Assembly: GCA_021202075.1 (NCBI GenBank)
Contig: JAJQDT010000128.1
Location: 1 to 64,000, forward strand
Direction: 5' to 3'
Source of the DNA: Lachnospiraceae bacterium
Lineage (GTDB): Bacteria; Bacillota; Clostridia; Lachnospirales; Lachnospiraceae
DNA: 64,000 nt
Below, piece after piece: positions 42,418 through 51,693 of this stretch (the first letter of the stretch is position 1; each line of letters opens with the position of its first letter). The translations under genes were made by a program, and so were the position numbers. Under the pieces are notes generated by a model. It was not told the DNA's origin and searched no databases. It was given only the letters and a program-made list of their open reading frames with translations.

Positions 42418-42762
42418 GTGAATATTCGAAGAGGAGATATCTATTATGCGGATCTGCGGCCGGTGATTGGCTCAGAGCAGGGCGGTATCCGGCCCGTGCT
42501 GATTATTCAGAATGATGTGGGAAACCGCCACAGCCCAACCGTGATCTGTGCGGCGATTACGTCCAGAATGAACAAAGCGAAGCTTCCGACGCATGTGGCG
42601 ATTGAGGCCGGAAGATATGAGATCGTGAAGGATTCTGTCATCCTTTTGGAACAGCTGCGCACCATTGACAAAAAACGCCTGAGAGACCGTGTCTGCCATG
42701 TGGACTATGAGCTTCTCGAACGCGTCGATAAAGCGCTGCAGGTGAGCCTGGAGATTACATAA
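42418..42762 (+). CDS. ndoA: MazF/NdoA-type mRNA interferase (EndoA) without visible antitoxin
   Basis: Ribosome-independent endoribonuclease that cuts specific mRNA sequences (UACAU in Bacillus EndoA). 114 residues starting [33 protein letters not shown], with conserved [11 protein letters not shown] and RTIDKKRL. Start is GTG (encoded as M) at 42418, after AGGAGTG about 4-8 nt upstream. In Bacillus and many Clostridia a CopG-type antitoxin gene (ndoAI) lies between alr and ndoA. Here that gap of 182 bp holds a degenerate repeat and no usable ORF. The protein appears intact, so toxicity must be controlled elsewhere or lost. Confidence 0.92.
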   Translation: MNIRRGDIYYADLRPVIGSEQGGIRPVLIIQNDVGNRHSPTVICAAITSRMNKAKLPTHVAIEAGRYEIVKDSVILLEQLRTIDKKRLRDRVCHVDYELLERVDKALQVSLEIT

Positions 42763-42828
42763 GGCTTCATCCAGGTTGAAAACGGCAGCCTTTTCCTGCA
42801 TTTTGGAAGCGACTTGACACATCACATC

Positions 42829-42857
42829 TTGACGAACCACGGGGAAAATGGTATTCT
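42829..42857 (+). promoter_or_regulatory. Promoter of the YebC-type gene
   Basis: TTGACG (42829-42834), a 17-nt spacer and TATTCT (42852-42857), 36 nt before the start codon. Confidence 0.6.
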
Positions 42858-42893
42858 ATCGAATGAAATCAGAGAAGAAGGAGTGCTGTGGTA

Positions 42894-43622
42894 ATGTCAG
42901 GACATTCAAAATTTGCAAATATTAAGCACAAAAAAGAAAAAAATGATGCCGCGAAGGGCAAGGTCTTTACAATTATCGGTCGCGAACTCGCGGTAGCAGT
43001 AAAAGAAGGCGGACCGGATCCGGCGAATAACAGCCGTCTGCGCGATGTAATCGCGAAGGCAAAGGCGAACAATATGCCGAACGATACGATCGACCGCGGG
43101 ATTAAAAAGGCCGCGGGGGAGATGGGCTCCGTCAATTACGAGTATGTGACCTATGAGGGATATGGTCCCAGCGGCATCGCGATTATCGTTGAGGCGCTGA
43201 CGGATAATAAGAACCGCACCTTTTCCAATGTCCGCAATGCCTTTACCAAGGGCAGCGGGACAATCGGCACACAGGGATGCGTGTCCTATATGTTTGACAA
43301 GAAAGGTCAGATCATCATTGACCGGGAAGAATGTGAGATGGATCCGGATGATCTGATGATGATGGCCCTCGATGCGGGCGCGGAGGATTTCTCAGAGGAG
43401 GAAGACAGCTTTGAGGTGCTCACGGATCCGGATGAGTTCAGTGCAGTGCGGCAGGCACTGGAGGATCAGGGGATTCCGATGGCTTCCGCAGAGGTCACGA
43501 TGATTCCGCAGACCTATGTGGCACTGACGGATGAGACAGATCTGAAGCAGCTGAACCGCACGCTGGATCTGCTCGACGACGATGACGACGTCCAGGCAGT
43601 CTACACGAATCTGGAGGAATAA
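42894..43622 (+). CDS. yebC: YebC/PmpR-family transcriptional regulator
   Basis: 243 residues of the DUF28/YebC family: MSGHSKFANIKHKKEKNDAAKGKVFTIIGRELAVAVKEGG at the N-terminus, then YEGYGPSGIAIIVEALTDNKNRT, GTIGTQGCVSYMFDKKG, and an acidic C-terminus. Some members bind DNA and some help translation of proline-rich or stalled proteins; which applies here is unknown. The ATG at 42894 (MSGHSKF) is the conserved start; the track begins two codons earlier. Own promoter. Confidence 0.94.
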   Translation: MSGHSKFANIKHKKEKNDAAKGKVFTIIGRELAVAVKEGGPDPANNSRLRDVIAKAKANNMPNDTIDRGIKKAAGEMGSVNYEYVTYEGYGPSGIAIIVEALTDNKNRTFSNVRNAFTKGSGTIGTQGCVSYMFDKKGQIIIDREECEMDPDDLMMMALDAGAEDFSEEEDSFEVLTDPDEFSAVRQALEDQGIPMASAEVTMIPQTYVALTDETDLKQLNRTLDLLDDDDDVQAVYTNLEE

Positions 43623-43721
43623 GCCTTTTCGGCTGATATATGATTAAAGTAAGCCGCGCAATAAAGAATCGCTTTGCGAGAATGGACATACTATATACTG
43701 TGTACAGGATAATTCAGGGGG

Positions 43722-44504
43722 ATGATCCAAAAGATGAATTACTATCTGACCGGCATCGAAGGGATGCCGAAGCTGCTGGACTGCTGTGATGGCAAGGTGA
43801 TGGAGCACTTTCAGAAGAAGACCTACACGGATTCGTTTCAGCGGATGTATCAGGAACATATTGAGACGTTTGACGCGATTGAGAAGGGTTACAATACAGT
43901 CATTGACAAGAATCAGTTCCTGACGAATATGGCGGATGCATTGACAGACTGTGCAGTGAAACAGATGGAAGAATGCAAACGGAAAAATAAAAAAGATCAG
44001 CTTCAGATGGATCTGAATCTGACCATGGCAGTGTTCGTGCTGCCGATGGTTCTGGAGTTCCATGGCGAGTCTTCGCAACCATTAGCGGACAAGCTGATTG
44101 AATCCTGGAAACGCAGCTTTCCGAAAACCAATCTGCAGGCGGCGGAATTCACTTCTATTGAAAAAGGCTTTCATAAAAAATGGTGCTATATCACGACAGC
44201 AGTCTGCCGTACGTTCGGGAAATCAGACGACTGCTATGAGTTGACGCTGCTGCGCGACTATCGGGATACTTATCTGGCGGACAGCCCGGGCGGGGAAGAA
44301 CTGATTGAGGAATACTACGACGTGGCGCCGAGTATTGTAAAGCATATCGACCAGCAGCCGGACTCAAATGAGATTTATCAGGACATCTGGGACGAATGGC
44401 TGGAACCGTGCATTTCCATGATTGAGACCGATCAGAAGGAAGAATGCCGGGAGCATTATATTGATATGGTACATACGCTGCAGGCAAAATATTTCCGGCA
44501 GTAA
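43722..44504 (+). CDS. CFI-box-CTERM domain protein of unknown function
   Basis: 260 residues. The N-terminal half is helical and charged (CDGKVMEHFQKKTYTDSFQRMY). The C-terminal half carries KWCYITTAVCRTFGKSDDCYELTLLRDYRDTYL, which fits the CFI-box-CTERM module (Cys-containing, CY(I/L)TTA pattern) seen in many uncharacterised Firmicute proteins. The Cys pair and Asp could be catalytic or regulatory, but no function is known. AGGGGG lies right before ATG 43722; the ATG at 43734 is an alternative start. It is probably not a membrane protein. No operon partner visible; terminator at 44583. Confidence 0.75.
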   Translation: MIQKMNYYLTGIEGMPKLLDCCDGKVMEHFQKKTYTDSFQRMYQEHIETFDAIEKGYNTVIDKNQFLTNMADALTDCAVKQMEECKRKNKKDQLQMDLNLTMAVFVLPMVLEFHGESSQPLADKLIESWKRSFPKTNLQAAEFTSIEKGFHKKWCYITTAVCRTFGKSDDCYELTLLRDYRDTYLADSPGGEELIEEYYDVAPSIVKHIDQQPDSNEIYQDIWDEWLEPCISMIETDQKEECREHYIDMVHTLQAKYFRQ

Positions 44505-44582
44505 AGGGATACCAGAACAGAAACAAATATAACAGAAAATCGCAGCAGGAAACGACGAATGACGTTTCCTCCAAAGGAAATC

Positions 44583-44611
44583 AAACCGGGGCATTTGGCT
44601 TCGGTTTTTTT
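44583..44611 (+). terminator. Terminator after the CFI-box gene
   Basis: AAACCG-GGC pairs with GCT-CGGTTT followed by seven Ts. Confidence 0.65.
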
Positions 44612-44711
44612 ACGAATATTTTTGTGATAAGCGGGCATCCTGAAGAATAGAGTAATCAGTTTTGAGGTTCGGAAAAGCAAAAGGAGAACGAGGAGAAGCC
44701 AGGAGGAGTCA

Positions 44712-45494
44712 ATGATGAACAGGATGCTTCATGATAATCGCGACAGCGCAGCAGTGAGAAGTTCTGAAATGCACAGGGAACCGGATAAAGAACAAATGAA
44801 CCAGGAGGAGAAGCATTCCGAAGAGAAGACCGATCAGGAAAAGGAGCAGCGGGAGGCCATCCGCGACACCGGAGAGCTGACATTGCACGGGCGGATTCAT
44901 CTGCTGACTGTGATCGGTGAAATCGAGGGGCATGACTGTCTCCCCAACAATTCGAAGACAACGAAGTACGAGCATGTTCTTCCAAAGCTGGCGGCGATCG
45001 AAGACAGTCCGGATATCGACGGACTTTTAATTCTGTTGAACACAGTGGGAGGCGACGTAGAGGCAGGGCTGGCGATAGCCGAAATGATTGCGTCCCTGAG
45101 CAAGCCAACCGTTTCGTTGGTGTTGGGCGGCAGCCATTCCATCGGCGTGCCGATTGCAGTATCCACGGACTATTCCTTTATTGTAAAGACCGGAACAATG
45201 GTGATTCACCCGGTGCGCATGAGCGGCACCGTGATCGGAGCGCCGCAGACCTATGATTACTTTAAGCAGATGCAGGATCGGATCCTCGGATTTATCAGTG
45301 AGCACTCCCGCGCCAACCGGGAGCGGCTGGAAGAGCTGATGCTGGATACCGGAATTCTCACAAAGGATCTCGGTACAATCCTTGTGGGGGAGGAGGCCGT
45401 CCGGGAAGGCCTGATCGATGAGGTCGGCGGGATTGGGGAAGCTTTCCGGAAGCTGTATGAGCTGATAAAAGAGCCAAAGGCATCGAAGGCATAA
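44712..45494 (+). CDS. tepA: ClpP/crotonase-fold protease TepA-like
   Basis: 260-residue protease of the SppA/TepA group. An acidic/charged extension of about 55 residues precedes the fold: [55 protein letters not shown] and [29 protein letters not shown]. The probable catalytic Ser is the S of GGSHSIGVP. In Bacillus ymfB (tepA) sits near spoIIIE; here ftsK follows after uppP and a remnant, supporting the call. The substrate is unknown (roles in secretion and spore development are reported for homologs). ATG 44712 after AGGAGG. Strong terminator downstream. Confidence 0.85.
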   Translation: MMNRMLHDNRDSAAVRSSEMHREPDKEQMNQEEKHSEEKTDQEKEQREAIRDTGELTLHGRIHLLTVIGEIEGHDCLPNNSKTTKYEHVLPKLAAIEDSPDIDGLLILLNTVGGDVEAGLAIAEMIASLSKPTVSLVLGGSHSIGVPIAVSTDYSFIVKTGTMVIHPVRMSGTVIGAPQTYDYFKQMQDRILGFISEHSRANRERLEELMLDTGILTKDLGTILVGEEAVREGLIDEVGGIGEAFRKLYELIKEPKASKA

Positions 45495-45600
45495 AAGGCA
45501 TAAAGCACGAAAGATATAAAACAAAATGCGCAGTTTTGTGTATATTTAAAGCAGAATCGTGTATTTACTGCAAAAGCATTTTCCAGTATAATATCTATAA

Positions 45601-45648
45601 AGAACAATACCCATCAGGAGCATCCGGGTGGGTATTGTTCTTTTTTTT
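45601..45648 (+). terminator. Strong terminator downstream of tepA
   Basis: AGAACAATACCCA pairs with TGGGTATTGTTCT, with an inner GGATGC-type stem and eight Ts. Confidence 0.85.
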
Positions 45649-45650
45649 GA

Positions 45651-46055
45651 ATGATGAAAAGAAGCATCACTGACACTAATCTCTCATTCGTTTCCGCGGA
45701 ATCTGTGGAAATACATAAACACGAGGCCATTGCACCCGGTATGGGAAATGCGAAAAACGTTCTTGCAAAAATCATTCCGGGGTTGTATTCTATAAATACA
45801 GAAATACTTCCCGTACAATTGGTAGTAACTTCACAGCTGCCGAAAGAGGAGTATTTTTGGCTCTGCTTGCTGACGAACCGGCTCACAGATCCGGCTCCTC
45901 TCAGATCGATCAGCAGGGCCTGTAAAGAGCACCAGATGGAGCCGGATTATCAAACACTATCTGAATTCAAAAACGACTCAAAATTTGCAATTCGTGAAAA
46001 ACATCTTGTGCCTCCGCGATTAATTTGCTATAATCTATCCAAATGTGTTTTTTGA
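45651..46055 (+). pseudogene. Probable remnant of a Lachnospiraceae hypothetical protein family
   Basis: 134-residue frame (TDTNLSFVSAESVEIHKHEA, LAKIIPGLYSINTEILPVQLVVTSQLPKEEYFWLCLLTNRLTDP). The PVQLVVTSQLPKEEYFWL block reminds me of short proteins (some named 3-isopropylmalate dehydrogenase or Rpn-like in databases) that carry a longer conserved tail ending in an MD(L/I)IVRAN-like motif; here that end is replaced by unrelated sequence and the uppP promoter. It starts right after a terminator, with no ribosome site. I read it as a degraded insertion, but a short intact protein cannot be excluded. Confidence 0.4.
46006..46034 (+). promoter_or_regulatory. Promoter for uppP
   Basis: TTGTGC (46006-46011), a 17-nt spacer and a perfect TATAAT (46029-46034), inside the remnant and 48 nt before the uppP ATG. 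Confidence 0.65.
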
Positions 46056-46081
46056 TTGAGTAAATTTATGCGGAGGCGGTT

Positions 46082-46957
46082 ATGACTATTCTTCAGTCGA
46101 TTTTTCTGGGAATCGTGCAGGGCCTGACGGAGTTTCTTCCGGTCAGCAGTTCCGGGCATCTGGCTATTTTGGAAAACGTGTTTCAGATTGAGACGGATGG
46201 CGGGATGCTTTTTGACATTTTGCTTCATGTGGGTACACTGGTGGCTGTTTTTGTCGTCTACCATAAGGACATCTGGAAAATGATCTGCGAAGCGATTTTT
46301 ATGTTTGTTGATATCTGTGTCAATTTCCATACGTTCATTTTGAACAAGATACATAAGACTTCGCTTAAATACAGGAAGGTGGTTCATAACAGCTACCGGA
46401 AGTTTGTGGTGCTGATTCTGGTGTCGACGGTTCCGACCGGTATTGTTGGCGTTCTTGGAGAGAAGCTGATTTCGGATGCGAGTGAGACGCTGCTGATCCC
46501 GGGTATCTGCCTGCTGATCACGGCGGTGCTTCTTCTGATGGCTGACACCGTGCGTGAGGGGAATAAGCTCCCGAAGGATACGACTTATAAAGATGCATTG
46601 ATTATTGGCGCTGCGCAGGGTTGTGCAACGCTGCCCGGGCTTTCCCGTTCGGGGACGACGATTGCAGTCTGCCTTCTGTGCGGCATTGACCGCAGGTTTG
46701 CTGTTAAGTATTCCTTTATTCTGTCTATACCTGCGATTCTGGGCGCGGCGGTGCTGGAGATTAAGGATGTGATCGCGGAGCCGGTGGCCGCAAGTCAGGT
46801 CGGTATTTATGCAGCTGGTATGGTTTGTGCCGCGGTGGTCGGTTACATCTGTATAAAAACGATGCTGGTTGTCGTGCGTAAGAAGAAATTTATTTATTTC
46901 TCCGTATATTGCGCGATTGTTGGCATGTTTGCAATTGCAGGACATTTTCTGTTGTAG
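46082..46957 (+). CDS. uppP: Undecaprenyl-diphosphatase (BacA/UppP)
   Basis: Recycles the lipid carrier for wall synthesis by removing a phosphate from undecaprenyl pyrophosphate at the outer membrane face; also gives bacitracin tolerance. 291 residues, eight hydrophobic segments. Signature motifs: EFLPVSSSGHLAI near the N-terminus and GLSRSGTTIAV near 200. A hydrophilic loop with NKIHKTSLKYRKVVHNSYRK between helices 3 and 4 is longer than in E. coli, common in Firmicutes. ATG 46082 after GGAGGCGG. ftsK starts 51 bp downstream and may be co-transcribed. Confidence 0.95.
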   Translation: MTILQSIFLGIVQGLTEFLPVSSSGHLAILENVFQIETDGGMLFDILLHVGTLVAVFVVYHKDIWKMICEAIFMFVDICVNFHTFILNKIHKTSLKYRKVVHNSYRKFVVLILVSTVPTGIVGVLGEKLISDASETLLIPGICLLITAVLLLMADTVREGNKLPKDTTYKDALIIGAAQGCATLPGLSRSGTTIAVCLLCGIDRRFAVKYSFILSIPAILGAAVLEIKDVIAEPVAASQVGIYAAGMVCAAVVGYICIKTMLVVVRKKKFIYFSVYCAIVGMFAIAGHFLL

Positions 46958-47008
46958 CGTCCAGCCATTTAATGCACGGGCGATATTATAGAAGGGGGAG
47001 CATCAGGT

Positions 47009-50000
47009 TTGGCATCAAACACAGCTAAGAAAAAAACGGCGGCGGGGACTCAAAAGACCGCTGCCTCAACAAATAAGAAGACTTCAGCAGGCAGCCGGCA
47101 ATCTACTTCAAAAAAGACGGCTGCCTCTGTTTCGCGGAAAAAGACGACGGCGCAGGAGAAAACTAACAGTGCGCGTTCAGCGAAGCAGATGAACGATTCC
47201 GCCCGGAATGTCCCGGCTCAGACTTCTTCTAATCCTCTGCTGGCAAGGGAAGCGGTTCTCTGGCTGGTTCTTGCCATCTGTTTATTTATGTTTATCAGTT
47301 TTTTTGGAGTCGGAGGCTATATCGGTACGGTTATCTCTGATTTCTGCTTTGGCATTTTTGGTATTTCAGCTTATGCATTTCCGGTGCTGCTGTTTCTATC
47401 TGCTGCATTTTTGATCTCCAACCGCGGCAGCCGCCTGGCGGGAGAAAAGTTTGGCGCATGTGTGATCCTGTATCTCTGTATCTGCTGTTTTGCAGGACTG
47501 ATGGAGGGCAACTATACGGACGCGTATGACATTGGAAGACTTTACGCGCGGTGCGCTTCGATGAAGCAGGGCGGCGGCGTGATCGGCGGTACGATCTGTC
47601 ATTTCCTGGCGCCGGCTCTCGGGCCAATCGGCATGAGTGTATTGCTTGCTGTTTTTGCGTTGATTGCTTTGGTGATGATTACGCAGAGGTCTCTGATTGG
47701 GGGCGTGAAAAAACAGAGCAGCCGGATGGTTCAGTCTGCGAAGGAGTCTTCCGCCCGGCGCAAAGAGGAGCGGAAAAGACGGCAGGAATGGGATTTGTTT
47801 GAGGAGATGAGTGAGCCTGTTCCGAATATAGAAGAAAGAAATGAAAGAGAAGAAAGGAACAAAAGGGTGGCACAAAAGGAAACGCCCCGTGTTGTGGTGC
47901 GCCAGGAGGTTCCCTTTGTCTCACAAATGGAGACGGGTATGGCATCCGCTTCCGCGCAGACCGGCGCCGATTTCGGACAGGGCTCTGAGCTTTTGTCAGA
48001 AGACCGGCTGAGAACCGATCATCCCGTCGTTCAACCGGAGAACCGCCAGCTGGATGTTTCGGTGATGTTTTCCGGTCCGGTTGAGCCGCGCAGGAAGCAC
48101 CATCACGCGAGCGGTGTTACCAGAAATACAAAGATTGTCGGTTCAGATACGCAGGTTGGCGCCAGGATGCATGAGATTTTGCCAAAAGCATTTGACCCGG
48201 CGGCTTTTGAGCAGAAGCCGGAAAGCGCCAATGCCAATGATGACAGGTCGAATTATATCGATCTGGATGCGGAAATGAATGAAACGGGGACGCGTGTTTC
48301 CGGGTTATCCGGGCGTCATGGTTCACATCAAATTCCTGATTCCCCTCATACTTATGAATCGCCGCAAACAGAAGCGACCACAAGCGAACCATACCCTGAT
48401 ATGAGTGCCTTGCATATCGAAGGGATGGAACAGACAGATCAGACGCGGCATTCTGAGGCAGGAGCGACGGTCGGAAACCACTTGTATCAGCTGGATGATG
48501 ATTTGCAGGAACGCTCCGGTCAGGAACTGGTAGAGGAACCGGCTGAAATGAACCGGCAAACAGATGGCAGGCCGGATGTCCGGACAAGGATGGGAGCTGA
48601 TTTTGAACCGGCCGGATCGCCGCGCGCGCGGGAAATCACTCCGTATATACCAGATGAGCCTGAGACTGAGCAGGATGCGGCGCCCGGTCAGCAGTCAGGC
48701 CCGGCAAGCGGCAAAATAAAGCGAAATCCGCGCTCTTCTGAGCAGGAAATCGCAGCGGGCATCGCCTCTGTGGAGGCGGAAGCGGCGGCGAAGGAAGCAG
48801 AAAACCCGCCGCGCCCGGAATATGTATTTCCTCCACTGGATCTGCTGAAGAAGGGGAAAAGTAAAACCAATGCGGGGCAGGATCAGGAAATCCGTCAGAC
48901 AGCGGCAAAGCTGCAGCAGACGCTGAACAGCTTCGGTGTCCATGTCACCGTGACGAATGTCAGCTGCGGCCCGAGCGTGACCCGGTACGAGCTGCTCCCG
49001 GAACAGGGAGTCAAGGTCAGCCGGATTGTCTCGCTCGCTGATGACATTAAGCTGAATCTGGCGGCGGCTGATATTCGCATTGAGGCGCCGATCCCCGGGA
49101 AATCTGCTGTCGGTATTGAAGTTCCGAACGCGGAAAACACGACGGTTCCTCTCCGCGATCTTCTGGAATCGGAAGAATTCCAGAATCATAAATCGAAGCT
49201 GGCGTTCGCGACCGGAAAGGATCTCGGCGGCAAGGTTGTCGTATCTGATATTGCAAAAATGCCTCATCTGCTGATTGCGGGTGCGACGGGCTCCGGTAAG
49301 TCTGTCTGCATTAATACTATTATCATGAGTATTATTTACAAGGCGAAGCCGGAGGAAGTGAAGCTGATCATGATCGACCCGAAGGTTGTGGAGCTGAGTG
49401 TATACAACGGGATTCCGCATCTGTTTATTCCGGTCGTGACGGATCCGAAAAAGGCGGCCGGCGCATTGAACTGGGGTGTGGCGGAGATGACGGATCGCTA
49501 CGCGAAGTTTGCGGAGGTCGGAGCCCGTGATTTAAAGGGATATAATCAGAAAATCGAAGCACTGAAGGATGTAGATGATCCCAATAAACCAGAGAAGCTG
49601 CCGCAGATTGTGATTATTGTGGACGAGCTGGCCGATCTGATGATGGTCGCGCCCGGCGAGGTGGAGGATTCCATCTGCCGCCTCGCGCAGCTGGCGCGTG
49701 CGGCCGGCATTCACCTGATCATCGCGACACAGCGGCCGTCGGTCAACGTCATCACCGGCCTGATCAAGGCAAATATGCCTTCGAGAATTGCTTTTTCTGT
49801 ATCGTCCGGCGTTGACTCTCGGACCATCATCGATATGTATGGCGCGGAGAAGCTGCTTGGCAAGGGCGATATGCTCTTTTATCCGCAGGGTTACCAGAAA
49901 CCGGCACGTGTGCAGGGCGCGTTTGTCTCAGATGAAGAGGTCTCGGATGTCGTTGATTTCCTGAAAAACAGTAACGGCGGCTTTACCTACGATCCTGAGA

Positions 50001-50281
50001 TGGAACAGAAGATTGCGAAAGCACAGCAGAGCGCGGCGATCGCCCAGAATGGAGGCTCCGATACGGACGAGCTGTTTACCCAGGCCGGTCAATTCATCAT
50101 TGAGAAGGATAAGGCGTCGATCGGTATGCTGCAGAGAGTCTTTAAGATTGGCTTCAACCGGGCGGCCAGGATCATGGATCAGCTTTCTGACGCCGGAGTG
50201 GTCGGACCCGAGGAGGGCACGAAGCCCAGAAAAATTCTGATGTCCCAGGAAGAATTTGAAAACTATCTGGAGCAAAACTAA
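47009..50281 (+). CDS. ftsK: DNA translocase FtsK/SpoIIIE
   Basis: ATP-driven DNA pump that moves chromosome ends through the division or sporulation septum and activates XerD at dif. 1090 residues. A very Lys/Ala/Thr-rich N-terminus (about 65 residues) precedes four membrane helices ([18 protein letters not shown] to [12 protein letters not shown]). A long, low-complexity acidic linker (about 250-600) follows, then the alpha and beta motor domains with Walker [12 protein letters not shown], Walker [14 protein letters not shown], and the gamma winged helix ([22 protein letters not shown]). TTG start with GGGGGAG upstream. It is longer than Bacillus SpoIIIE (about 790) because of the linker. 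Whether it is FtsK-type or SpoIIIE-type cannot be decided from sequence. Confidence 0.96.
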   Translation: MASNTAKKKTAAGTQKTAASTNKKTSAGSRQSTSKKTAASVSRKKTTAQEKTNSARSAKQMNDSARNVPAQTSSNPLLAREAVLWLVLAICLFMFISFFGVGGYIGTVISDFCFGIFGISAYAFPVLLFLSAAFLISNRGSRLAGEKFGACVILYLCICCFAGLMEGNYTDAYDIGRLYARCASMKQGGGVIGGTICHFLAPALGPIGMSVLLAVFALIALVMITQRSLIGGVKKQSSRMVQSAKESSARRKEERKRRQEWDLFEEMSEPVPNIEERNEREERNKRVAQKETPRVVVRQEVPFVSQMETGMASASAQTGADFGQGSELLSEDRLRTDHPVVQPENRQLDVSVMFSGPVEPRRKHHHASGVTRNTKIVGSDTQVGARMHEILPKAFDPAAFEQKPESANANDDRSNYIDLDAEMNETGTRVSGLSGRHGSHQIPDSPHTYESPQTEATTSEPYPDMSALHIEGMEQTDQTRHSEAGATVGNHLYQLDDDLQERSGQELVEEPAEMNRQTDGRPDVRTRMGADFEPAGSPRAREITPYIPDEPETEQDAAPGQQSGPASGKIKRNPRSSEQEIAAGIASVEAEAAAKEAENPPRPEYVFPPLDLLKKGKSKTNAGQDQEIRQTAAKLQQTLNSFGVHVTVTNVSCGPSVTRYELLPEQGVKVSRIVSLADDIKLNLAAADIRIEAPIPGKSAVGIEVPNAENTTVPLRDLLESEEFQNHKSKLAFATGKDLGGKVVVSDIAKMPHLLIAGATGSGKSVCINTIIMSIIYKAKPEEVKLIMIDPKVVELSVYNGIPHLFIPVVTDPKKAAGALNWGVAEMTDRYAKFAEVGARDLKGYNQKIEALKDVDDPNKPEKLPQIVIIVDELADLMMVAPGEVEDSICRLAQLARAAGIHLIIATQRPSVNVITGLIKANMPSRIAFSVSSGVDSRTIIDMYGAEKLLGKGDMLFYPQGYQKPARVQGAFVSDEEVSDVVDFLKNSNGGFTYDPEMEQKIAKAQQSAAIAQNGGSDTDELFTQAGQFIIEKDKASIGMLQRVFKIGFNRAARIMDQLSDAGVVGPEEGTKPRKILMSQEEFENYLEQN

Positions 50282-50799
50282 GGAAAAGATTCTGACGTTT
50301 CGTATCCAGAGATGTTTACAGTCCGGGATTCTTTCCGCAATTTTCATTGTCCCTGTTATAAGGAACAGTCGCAAAATAACTTACCCATCTTGCACCGCCT
50401 AATACGCGAATCGCAGGTTCTAAAAGTCTCGTAAGGTTAAAATTCGGATGATTAAGCCCGGATGTGTGAGGAAATGGGAAGAAATAGAATAGAAGCTGCC
50501 GAAATATGAATTAGAATTTGCCGAAATAAGGATTGAATTCTTTGCATGATTGATTTATACTTAGTGCAATGTGTTTAAACGGCTGTAAGTTTCGCAATGC
50601 TCCTGTTTTATGCGGGGCGCGGGACATCGGATTATACGGAAAGGATGTCTGAATGAAGTATTTTATAATGCTTCTGCAGCCGTATTTTGCGTTTTGCGAA
50701 GATCGGATTGCTCCGGCTTTGCTTACGTGCGCATCAATATTGTCCGCCGAAGATAATAAAGACATTTTCGGCGGACAGGAAACCTTTAGGAGGTATGGT
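50282..50799 (+). other. 518-bp region between ftsK and nfnA
   Basis: Holds a dispersed repeat copy (50365-50434). The ORF track's earlier start for nfnA (50653) would run through this region, but the conserved protein starts at 50800. No other gene and no clear promoter seen. Confidence 0.6.
50365..50434 (+). repeat. Dispersed ATAAC element after ftsK (truncated)
   Basis: ACAGTCGCAAAATAACTTACCC, TTGCACCGCCTAATACGCGAATCGCAGG and TAAAAGTCTCGTAAGG. The CGACGCAGCCCG tail is replaced by other sequence, so this copy is truncated or diverged at the right end. Confidence 0.7.
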
Positions 50800-51693
50800 A
50801 TGTACAAAATTTTAAAAGCCGGAAAGCTTGCAGACAACATCTATGAGATGGTTGTGGACGCGCCGCGCGTGGCGAGACGCTGCCTGCCGGGCCAGTTCAT
50901 CATTGCGAAGGCGGACGAGACGGGAGAACGTATCCCGCTGACCATCTGTGACTTTGACAGAGAAGCAGGGACGATCACCATCGTTTTCATGCCGATCGGC
51001 GTCTCCACAGAGAAGTTCGCCGAACTGCAAGCGGGTGATTCCTTCCATGATTTCGTGGGACCGCTGGGACAGCCGTCCGAGCTGTGCATGGAGAGCGAGC
51101 TGGAAGAGACAAAGAAAAAGAAAATCCTGTTTGTGGCAGGCGGTGTCGGCACGGCTCCGGTGTATCCGCAGGCAAAATGGCTGCATGAGCACGGTGTGGG
51201 CTGCGATGTGATTATCGGCGCCAAGACGAAAGAGCTGGTCATCATGGAGGATAAGTTTCAGTCTGTCTGTGATAACCTTTACATAACAACGGACGACGGC
51301 TCCTATGGCAGGAGCGGCATGGTGACCAAGGTCATCGAGGACCTGATTGAGCATGAGGGCAAGACTTATGATCATTGCGTTTCCATCGGCCCGATGATTA
51401 TGATGAAGTTCTGCTGCCTGACAACGAAGAAGTACAACCTGAAGACCATCGTCAGCATGAACCCGATTATGGTAGACGGAACTGGTATGTGCGGCGCCTG
51501 TCGTATCCTTGTCGGCGACGAGGTGAAGTTCGCCTGCGTAGACGGACCGGAGTTCGACGGACATCTGGTGGACTTTGACGCGGCCATGAAACGCCAGACC
51601 CTCTATAAGACAGAGGAAGGCCGGGCGCTTCTTGCGTACCGCGAAGGGAAAACGCATCACGGTGGATGCAGGAATTGCGGAGGTGACAAATAA
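50800..51693 (+). CDS. nfnA: NADH-dependent ferredoxin:NADP+ oxidoreductase, NfnA subunit (FAD/NAD and [2Fe-2S])
   Basis: Small subunit of the electron-bifurcating NfnAB transhydrogenase, which uses ferredoxin and NADH to make NADPH (or reverse). 297 residues. FAD-binding region ERIPLTICDFDREAGTIT and VGPLGQPS; NAD-binding ILFVAGGVGTAPVYPQAKWL; C-terminal [2Fe-2S] cluster in CGACRILVGDEVKFACVDG. It ends GGCRNCGGDK and overlaps the next ATG by one base. The start at 50800 follows TAGGAGG, and the conserved MYKILKAGKLADNIYEM begins there; the track's 50653 is rejected. It can also be annotated as sulfide dehydrogenase subunit, but the pair fits NfnAB better. Confidence 0.92.
   Translation: MYKILKAGKLADNIYEMVVDAPRVARRCLPGQFIIAKADETGERIPLTICDFDREAGTITIVFMPIGVSTEKFAELQAGDSFHDFVGPLGQPSELCMESELEETKKKKILFVAGGVGTAPVYPQAKWLHEHGVGCDVIIGAKTKELVIMEDKFQSVCDNLYITTDDGSYGRSGMVTKVIEDLIEHEGKTYDHCVSIGPMIMMKFCCLTTKKYNLKTIVSMNPIMVDGTGMCGACRILVGDEVKFACVDGPEFDGHLVDFDAAMKRQTLYKTEEGRALLAYREGKTHHGGCRNCGGDK

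Larger units (their letters stand above)
45495..46081 (+). other. 587-bp region between tepA and uppP
   Basis: It contains a strong terminator (45601-45648), a broken gene (45651-46055) and the uppP promoter (46006-46034). Confidence 0.7.
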
